The notes beneath the pieces were generated by a model. That model was given only the letters and a program-made list of their open reading frames with translations, did no database searches and was not told the DNA's origin. Source: Favolaschia claudopus (taxonomy: Eukaryota > Basidiomycota > Agaricomycetes > Agaricales > Mycenaceae). Taken from it: 64,000 nt of DNA. Positions 56,868 to 64,000 of this stretch are shown here, in pieces (position 1 is the stretch's first letter; each line of letters opens with the position of its first letter). The position numbers and the translations under genes were made by a program. The stretch is from NCBI GenBank assembly GCA_037176885.1, contig JAWWNJ010000059.1, positions 372,001-436,000 on the forward strand, written 5' to 3'.

Positions 56868-57392
56868 AGAGCATCCGTAGGATGACCCTCGTAGCAAACA
56901 GAAAACGGTGACCGCCAAGGGGCACCCATCCTTAAAATCCTGGACACAGGGTCGGAAAACTGACTTAAGGCTCGGTCAACCCCTACCCCCCATACGTAAG
57001 TGTTACATAAGCTCCAAAACAGGTAATTCCCATCAAAAACTGAGAAAATTTGTTCAAGTTTTGCCGTGATTTGGACTGTACCAGCACACTTCGGGGATAC
57101 TTTGGTGCTCAAACGTGTTATCCCACACATTTTTGGCTACCAGCTGGCCGAAAGTTGCCGTTCGGGTCTGGTCGAGGGAGACCCAATATATTACGTAATC
57201 AAATATTTTCTGTTACTTTTTTTACCTTCGGAAACGCGTTTTTAGACCGATCTGAGGCTGGGTCGGAAAAGTGAAATAAGACACCTCAGAGCCCCACCCC
57301 CCCCTAACCCCGTGTCTCGGGTTTTGCCGGTGGGTGCCCCTTGGTGACCGCGCAGGTATACACCCGTAGGATGAATGGATGCTCGTCACCAA
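56868..57392. mobile_element. Probable 525-bp element with diverged terminal inverted repeats
   Basis: Both ends carry GAGCATCC at the outside and GGTGACCGCC or GGTCACC next to AAGGGGCACCC about 45-55 bp in, in inverted orientation. Identity between them is only partial and no target duplication is clear. Confidence 0.45.
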
Positions 57393-58374
57393 GCCAGTGT
57401 TGGTTCCTCACTCCCAAAGATCGCAGCCCCGATGCATTGCACCCTTTCCCATTCAATTACTGTGCAAAGTATTCATCATGAAATTCATGCAGATTGTTAT
57501 GAAATTCAGGTTTCATGATATTTTGTCATGAACGACGTTATGAATTTCAAGACGGCTTTCATAATGCTCAGAAACTTGCTTTTGTGACAATATGGATTCA
57601 TGACAAAACATCATGAATTTTCGTCATGAAACAACTACTCATACGAAGTTTTACTTGATTTTTGCTGAGACTGATGTGAGGTCTGATGTACCGGAACTTT
57701 GAATCATTCCATCATCCGGCCAAACCGGCAACCACAGCAGCTGATCTCTTGTTGATCCCTCTGCTGGAAGAGTGATCCGTACCTTTGGCATTGCTCTCTG
57801 CCACGAACCCTTGCCCTAAGTTCTTCTCAATGCTCTCTCCCTCCATTTTCCTGATTTGATCTGTCTGAATCTATTTTCTAAGCATTCTCACCAATCGGCG
57901 CAGCTTCAAATTTACAGCTTTCTCCCATGTTACTGTATCATTTCGACCGGTTGTTCACTGAACCAGTTGTTCACCGGCCGGTAATCAAAAGAAAATTACC
58001 GGATACAGATACAGTGGTGGCAAATAGAAATTGCCGTGGCTTTTTGGCCAAAATCTTGCTGTATACTTCACCGCTAAAATGACTGTTTTCTCTGAATTTT
58101 CTGCTATTTTGCGTAAGAATAGCCAACTTTGAGCGGCTGTTGTGAGCTCAAATGAAGGTCAATTCCAGTCAACCAAAGTGAGAACTAGCATTGTTTTTCA
58201 AGTACTTTCATCCTATTATGACACCTTTTCGCTGAGGATCAACGCGCTCATTGAGTCAGGCGCGTGTCTCGACGCGAAATTCTACGTGAACGGCGATCAG
58301 GAACAGCAATCTCAATATGAGGCTGCAGCGCTCATGGCATCGCATGGGTTGGATTTAGATTCTCGTGAGGATAA
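57393..58374. other. No gene; TCATGA-rich palindromic patch
   Basis: Between 57475 and 57640 the word TTCATGA/TCATGAA occurs repeatedly. TTCATGATATTTTGTCATGA (about 57511) and TTCATGACAAAACATCATGA (about 57599) are inverted copies, possibly a small MITE. A short ORF at 58142-58477 overlaps the next element and is not supported. Confidence 0.45.
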
Positions 58375-58573
58375 TAGAGGCTTTGCGGTAGCCACTGGTG
58401 GCTATTGGTGGCTAATTTGTCTCGGGACCGGATTACAGCCTCTGGGTGGATTGGCCACCATTTGTACGTCCTATTGACAGGATGCAGTGATGGCTACCTT
58501 GAGCCGGAGGCTCAAAGAACTATTGCACACGAGCCGCTACCAATAGCCACCGGTGGCTACCGCAAAGTCTCTA
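58375..58573. mobile_element. 199-bp hAT-like MITE
   Basis: About 36-bp inverted ends begin TAGAG(G/A)CTTTGCGGTAGCC. The first 15 bases match the right terminus of the hAT element at 17807-20968 (TAGAGGCTTTGCGGT). Non-coding; target duplication not identified. Confidence 0.65.
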
Positions 58574-58612
58574 ATGGGAACCGCTGGAGTGTCCGTAGTC
58601 TCGTGACCAGAC

Positions 58613-58655
58613 TCTTATGCCATCCCAAAGGGAACCTTGTCATAAGAGTCTGGAA
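58613..58655. repeat. Short hairpin CCAGACTCTTATG
   Basis: CCAGACTCTTATG and CATAAGAGTCTGG are perfectly inverted with a short loop, between the hAT-like MITE and the solo LTR. Confidence 0.7.
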
Positions 58656-58658
58656 CAA

Positions 58659-58804
58659 TGTCAGGGGACTCCACAGCTATGACGTCTTCTGACTTGGGCA
58701 GAAGTTCTCTGTCTCCAAGACATCATGCTGTGCTCACTTATGTCATATCTTACGTCACCTCTTGTATATAAGTAGTCTGCTGGGGATCTCTAGGACCCCT
58801 GACA
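58659..58804 (+). mobile_element. Probable solo LTR (146 bp)
   Basis: It begins TGTCAGGGG and ends CCCCTGACA, the inverted TG...CA boundaries of Ty3-type LTRs, and its start matches the LTR starts at 7188 and 10149. It includes a TATATAAG TATA-like box before the 3' end. No flanking direct repeat is evident. Confidence 0.5.
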
Positions 58805-58812
58805 ACCACCTA

Positions 58813-58939
58813 CAGTGGCGGCGCCATCTGATGCCACCCCTAAAAATAGAACAGCCTATTTCTGGCACTTTTGATGCTAATGGAGTCGATTGTGGTCACA
58901 TCAATTTTTCAGGGGTGGCATCAGATGGCGCCGCCACTG
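58813..58939. mobile_element. 127-bp MITE, CAGTGGCGGCGCC termini
   Basis: About 30 bp of near-perfect inverted repeat starting CAGTGGCGGCGCCATCTGAT, TA duplication at 58811-58812 and 58940-58941. Confidence 0.88.
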
Positions 58940-59210
58940 TATGGTGCCTGCCCGCGAAATTTTCAATTCGGATAAAACATGCCCGAATTTTGCGCGCACC
59001 CTGCCCGAATTCGGATAAGAAACCAACATTTCGGCGGCCAAGGGTGGTCAAGAATTCGGATAAAGCATGGGCGTCAGCGGCGAGGTCTGGTTCAGATCCG
59101 GATAAAATTTGCTCGGCCCGAGACCAAAATGGAGGTGTTGAGACCTAAAATTCACCAACGTCGGGAATATATTTAGACACATCACTTCAAGGCCTTTCAA
59201 GGCCTGAGTA

Positions 59211-59410
59211 GAGAGTTTGTGCGAGCGACCCAGGTCGCTTTTCGACCGCTCAGATCTCCGCAACGACAGATACCAGGTGGGAGCTCTAAGCGACCTAGAA
59301 GAGTATTGCCATGGGGCATTCCGAGGTCGCTGGGACCTCACACCTGTGACTGCTCGTTGTCGAGATCTGAGCAGTCCCAAAGCGACCCGGGTCGCTTTGC
59401 ACAAACCCGC
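59211..59410 (+). mobile_element. 200-bp long-TIR MITE, copy 2
   Basis: Same length, orientation and termini as 17352-17551, with TA at 59209-59210 and 59411-59412. The copies differ by scattered substitutions only. Confidence 0.9.
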
Positions 59411-59537
59411 TAGTGTAGACGACAGCTCGAACGCAGCATATCGATGATGATATTTTATATTATTTTTATTCGGCATTTTTGGATCACACCACACTCAGCC
59501 TTGCTTCCACATCGAAATTTCGCGAACCTCATACATC

Positions 59538-61308
59538 ATGACCGACCACAACGTGGTCGATGTTCTTGACTCAGACGAGGAAGACCAGCTTCCTCCTCTC
59601 AACACCCGCGAGTGGATCGGAAAAAATAAAAAATATCCTCTTCACGCGCCAAAGAATCTTGAATTTTATTGCACGCGTCAGCTTCGCGTCCCAAAGGAAG
59701 TGAAGGGCGCCTTTCCGGATAATGGCCTCAGTGTCAGCGCTTTCTTACGCGCCGTTGTCCCATCCAAATCATATGGACTGGTCTTCCCTGCGCCAAAAAC
59801 TTGCTTCTCGTCGGAGGCTCCGAATATGGACATGGGTCAAGCCATCGAACATCTGAAGACGAAGTCGCTACCACCAATTAAATATGTGGACCAGCTGAAA
59901 CAGGAAGTACGTCAAGCAATTCTAGACGGAAAATTATCAGTCTTGGACGCGCGGTATCCGTACATACGGTTTCCTTTCTGGATCGTCATGACCTGGCAGT
60001 GGCTCATCGGACTGGCTGATGCACGGGAGGAATGGAAAGCGGCAGAAGACTGGGTAAATGCGAGAAGAGGGACACTCGTAGCTGCTGATGTTGTGGCTCG
60101 AAGGCTTTTGACGTTGGGTTGGAATACTCAACTAGTAGCGGGAGAGCAGACTCTGCAGTTTGCGCGCGCAATTTCCGATAGAATGGCGGTGGATGGGATG
60201 ATGGATGTGATGGTCGGGATTCTGGAGAAGCGCATTGCTGCCAAGCCTCGCCTCATGTCCCAGATTGTATTGGTTCAGCGTGCTTTCATGATCGAAATCT
60301 TGAAGGCAGAAAGAGCCGAGGACTACAAAGAGGTCAAGAGACCTTATCTGGCGGCACTGGAGGGGAAGGTGAAGCACGGCGGTGTGTCGGAGCTCTGGTT
60401 TACAGCGCTTTGGGAGGAGCAGAAACATTGGCTTGCATTCAAATGTGATTTTGTCGCCCTGACACTCAGTTATGGTATGTATTATCACTTTGGTTGTCAC
60501 CCGAGCTGACGGATATCATAGGAGATCCCTTGAGTATGTCGGGAAACCCACACGGGATTGTACGGAAGACGCTCTGGTGGCTCCAGAACCGATTCAACAA
60601 ATCATTCAGAAACAAAGGGAACGTGCTCACTTGCGGCACACAAACAGACGGCAATTCCTGCGGTTTCATTGCGATCAACACGATAGCTCACCACACTGAG
60701 CACACTCGGGGGGATGGTCTCTGGACAGCTTCGCTCAGATTTCATGACCGCCTGGACTGGTTTAATCTTGTCTGCACTGAATACGACATCAATGTAAGCC
60801 GCCCCCGTATAGAATTGCTTCGACAAACTCACTTGGAGCTTAGAATACAGTCGATGAAGCCGCAACTTCGTCCTCCATTCTATCGACTTCGACTTTCACT
60901 ATCGCGGAGCCGTCCAGAACGGTGCAATCTCTGAGTCTGAGACAGATTCTCAACTCACCAAGTAAACCCTCGCCGCATCCGGCATCACTTGCGCGATTTC
61001 TGAATCCAGAACCCGAGCCCGCTACTGTATCCCCTCCAGCCGTTGTGACGGTACCAGTGCCGACCAATAGTATCCCAGTGTCGCTACCGTTGAGTCGGCT
61101 GCTCAACGAGACTGTTGATGCGTCTCCGAACGGCGCAGAACTCTCTGAACCGAGCGCGTTGTGGAATGACTTGGGATGGGTAGAGGCAGAAACTCAGATG
61201 GACGTCGAGGTCCATGAAGAGTCGGAGTTTGCTTCGCAAATGATGGATGTTGACATGCCGGTTGCGCCACCTGCCGAACTGCTAAAGCTCACGAATGGGT
61301 CTGGCTGA
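59538..61308 (+). CDS. Ulp1/SENP-type (C48) cysteine protease of a DNA transposon
   Basis: Predicted SUMO-specific-type protease. Exons 59538-60474, 60522-60793 and 60844-61308 (introns of 47 and 50 nt, GTATGT and GTAAGC donors, TAG acceptors) give 557 residues without interruption. The N-terminus starts DVLDSDEEDQLPPLN (acidic). Catalytic residues are readable in the family's order: His297 in EEQKHWLAFK, Asp314 in SYGDPL (split across the intron), Gln353 and Cys359 in GTQTDGNSCGFIAIN. The C-terminal 150 residues are Pro/Ser-rich and acidic, without a known domain. The stop is followed after 14 bp by the ATG of the transposase ORF, so the two may be one transcript, or one gene joined by an intron I could not find. 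Substrate and activity are inferred from family only. Confidence 0.8.
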
Positions 61309-61322
61309 ATGATCGTTCGAGG

Positions 61323-64000
61323 ATGAAGGTCTTCTCGTCAGAATGCAAGAAAGTGTTGCACCCTCGGTCCACTGATCCAGCTTGTAATGAGTGCATGGCG
61401 TTGCTCGCAAACAAGAGTTTCAGGAAAGCCATCCGAATTGAATGTCCTGACACCGAGAATTTCAAATTCACCAACGAAATCTATACTCGGAAGAATATGG
61501 GTGTATTGTTATCGAAGTGTCGCGGATTACAAGAGATTTTCGAAGCACAGGTATGATCCCTTATGTCTGACTTGTCATGTTCTGCCGCTGACCGGTTGCT
61601 ACAGGACACTAACACACCTGCTCTTAGATATGCAATTGGTGTACTCAACGGCAAATTTCGCGGGGACGATGTGTTTGCGGGGTTGCTAGAAGGATGATCA
61701 AGTCAGATAAGGACGATCGCGGCGTCGGAACTCAGGGCATGAAATACACCCCGGAAGCCATGGAGTTTTGGCATATTTTACATATGCATAGTCCTCGCGC
61801 ATTCAAATTTGTCAAGAAATATCTTCCAGCTCCCACGGAGCGGACCTTACAGTGCGTAACTGGTCGAATTTTCTGCAATAAAGACGGGCTAACTCAAGGC
61901 ATTATAGGCGTCACCGTGCTGCTCTACCAACCCTCCCTTTGGGAATAAAAGAAAGGACTTTTACGCTTGTTTACGACCGCCTCGCGCTCTTGAGTTATAC
62001 TGGGCCGGTTGCTCTGAGTTGCGATGACACAAAACTAATGCCGGCTTTCCGACCATACTATGATAATACTGAACAAGCGTGGTTCATTGTTGGCGCTACC
62101 GGGGAACCTCAAGAGCTGATTGACCCAGACCAATACCAGGCAGTGGTGGACAGTTGTTCCATTCAGAAAGCAACAAAGGTATGTCTTCGCAATCAGCATT
62201 GATATTCTATCCCTATCGACCGTTTGTCCAGCTTCGACTCTGGGTTCTTCAGGTGCCCACTCCAAAGATTGCTCCTATTATCGTCGCCGCCCTTCCAATC
62301 TCAGAAAGTAATTCTGCGGAGGAGCTGCTTGTTCCGCTGTGGAAAATTATGGAGGGACTGTTGGAACAAAAGATTCGAGTCGTTTCGTGTGCTAGTGATG
62401 GCACTTCCGTCGAGCGGTCATTGCAGCGACTTCTGTTTCAGAAATCATCGAAAAAAGTTACCTATCAAATCACGCATCCTAATTCGAAGAAAGACATCGA
62501 GATCGTTATCCCACTCTACGGCAAGGATGCCAATTACCCCCTCGCCATCCTCCAAGACGCCAACCACGGCAGAAAAGACGCTCGGAACGCTGTTTTTTCC
62601 GGTGCCAAACAGATAGTTCTCGGGGACCAGGTCGTGCTGTACGCTGATTTTTTGGAGATGTCATTGGCTGCGGATGGTCCGCTATTTCGACGCGATACCT
62701 CGGAGAAGATGGACCGGCAAGATGACCCTGCGGCAACGCGCTTCCTCTCTGCAGCTTCGTTGGATTGGTTCAAAAACAATCGACCCGAAAAACTTGGTGT
62801 CATGGTGTACCTCTTTGTATTTGGAGAGCTCATTGACGCCTACCAAAGTCGTACCATGTCCATCGAGAAGCGCGTGCAGATTGTTCTCCGGACCCGGTTT
62901 TTCATGGAAATATGGGAAAACTTTCTACAAACAGCTGGCTATCCAAAACACAAGTATCTCATCTCCCATGAGTTTCGGGACGTCATTCGTATCCTTGTGG
63001 ATGGACTTCTTCAACTCGTGTTCATATATCGCGACCATATCCCCGGTCCGCCACTTCCCATCCTTTTTTGGATGATGATGACCGAACACACGGAGCATGT
63101 TTTCGGCGTCTCACGAGACATTAACAAGGACTTCACCATGCTCCAATTTCTGCAGATGAATCCCAAGCTTCATATACAACTTCGGGAGCTCGCATTGAAC
63201 GTGTTAATCATAACGGGTAAAGCCAAGGCGGAAGGATACAGTCATACCTACACCGACAACCGCGACATAAATATTCCTGCCCTCTCAACGTTCCCCTCTG
63301 ATTCGGAAATCAACAGCGCTGCTGTTCGTGCCCATGAAGAGGCCGAAAACTTATTTGCCCTTGTTGGTGTCGATCCTTCAAATTCCGACGTATGCGACGA
63401 AGACTATGTATCACCAAACTGGTTCACAGTCCCAGTTGTTGATGAGGAGGAGCCGGAGTCCGCAACCTTGACTCTATCACAGGACACAGACAGCAGCGAG
63501 GAAGAATTTGACTTGCAAGATGCGATAGAGCGGCTGGATGATATCTCAATGCCAACACAACGAGAGGATAACGCAAATATGGATCTCACATATGGTGTCA
63601 TTGCACTAACTATTGACGAGGAGATGCGGATGTAAGTGGCACAAGAGTATCCTCGTTGGTACGCCAGCTCACAGCGCAATCTTACAGTGCCTCAATGCCG
63701 GAACCAACCCTAGAGCAAATGAAGGTCTTTAACGAAGAGGATGCAGCACAAATAAAGAATATACTTTCAACTACATCCACATCCTCTACACACTTCACTT
63801 CCCCCGCCGAAAACAGTCGTACAGCTCTGACCTGTGATGTCCAAGAACTTATTGATATCCGTCGACGCCACCAAACACAACAGGCGGCGACTGGAGTGCG
63901 CGTTAACCCCGGAGCACCGATGGCTTCCAATCTGTCTGAAAAGCAGCGGTTTCTTAAACGTATCAACGAAGTCATCAAATCTCAAGAGGACCGAGGTGTC
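61323..64000 (+). CDS. DDE-like transposase linked to the Ulp1 protease (partial)
   Basis: Candidate transposase continuing past the window end. Introns 61553-61603, 61852-61907, 62179-62231 and 63632-63687 join in phase. The N-terminus carries a Cys cluster (SSECKKVLHPRSTDPACNEC) suited to zinc binding. Downstream come YTPEAMEFWHILHMHSPRAF, GPVALSCDDTKLMPAFRP (candidate Asp), RVVSCASDGTSVERS (candidate Asp) and MTEHTEHVFGVSRDINKDF (candidate Glu), an order shared with the 31-36 kb gene and reminiscent of P-type RNase H transposases. One frame break remains at about 61693 (LLEG to MIKSDKDD, one base short). Otherwise the long exon 62232-63631 is clean. The C-terminal segment is acidic then basic. 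The exact superfamily is not settled by inspection. Confidence 0.65.

Noticed and set aside
17352..59410. ORFs inside the two 200-bp MITE copies
   Set aside because: The same peptides appear at both copies because the DNA is repeated and nearly palindromic. They are not genes.
61260..61365. A 43-nt intron fusing the protease to the transposase
   Set aside because: GTCTGG...GTCAG gives donor and acceptor dinucleotides but joins in the wrong phase for the CKKVLHPR frame, so I kept two ORFs and flagged fusion only as a possibility.
1..64000. tRNA, rRNA or CRISPR features
   Set aside because: No cloverleaf with A and B boxes, no conserved rRNA words and no regularly spaced identical repeats were seen on reading either strand. 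A tRNAscan run would be decisive.

Overview
This window looks like a transposon-dense stretch of a basidiomycete nuclear genome, most likely from an Agaricomycete. Coding regions are split by many 41-58 nt introns with GTRNGN donors and CAG/TAG acceptors. The transposon families (a tyrosine recombinase of Crypton type, hAT, MULE, Ty1/copia, Ty3, Tad-like LINE ORF1, Helitron, DUF6729-like and Ulp1-linked transposases) are those I associate with mushroom-forming fungi. There are no bacterial operons, rRNA or CRISPR arrays, and I recognised no tRNA. The organism call and most family names rest on motif recall without any database search.

Layout. 0-7 kb is mostly non-coding and carries non-autonomous inverted-repeat elements (MITEs) with TA target duplications. 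7.2-10.2 kb is a frameshifted, truncated Ty3-type retrotransposon. 12.5-14.0 kb holds the best host-gene candidate, an apparently intact three-exon bZIP transcription factor on the minus strand. 15.1-17.4 kb is a tyrosine-recombinase gene bracketed by two inverted Tourist-like MITEs, and its reading frame ends in the target duplication of a third MITE. 17.8-21.0 kb is a hAT element with two internal stops, followed by a MULE-like fragment (21.0-22.0 kb). 22-30 kb is gene-poor and contains Helitron-derived repeats and a long-TIR element.

30.9-36.1 kb is a zinc-finger DDE transposase gene split by a 635-bp MITE with a 9-bp target duplication. 36.9-38.4 kb has a broken J-domain-like ORF and an integrase-type N-terminus. 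38.6-39.4 kb is an unrecognised spliced minus-strand gene. 39.5-41.3 kb is a LINE ORF1 split by another insertion with a 9-bp target duplication. 41.8-45.2 kb contains degenerate repeat arrays and a 43-nt poly-G run. 45.5-47.7 kb is a DUF6729-like transposase relic with a tandemly duplicated exon-intron unit. 47.8-52.6 kb has a Ty3-like gag and a truncated copia element, both on the minus strand. 53-59.4 kb is a dense pile of small elements.

59.5 kb to the window end is the most coherent system: a Ulp1/SENP-type cysteine protease ORF with a complete H-D-Q-C set, followed 14 bp later on the same strand by a multi-exon DDE-like transposase that runs off the window. Together they look like one autonomous or recently autonomous DNA transposon carrying its own deSUMOylase-like protease.

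Most transposon genes are inactivated by frameshifts, nonsense codons of the kind C-to-T change produces, truncation or nested insertion. The bZIP gene and the protease ORF read cleanly. The transposase beside the protease has a single visible frame break.
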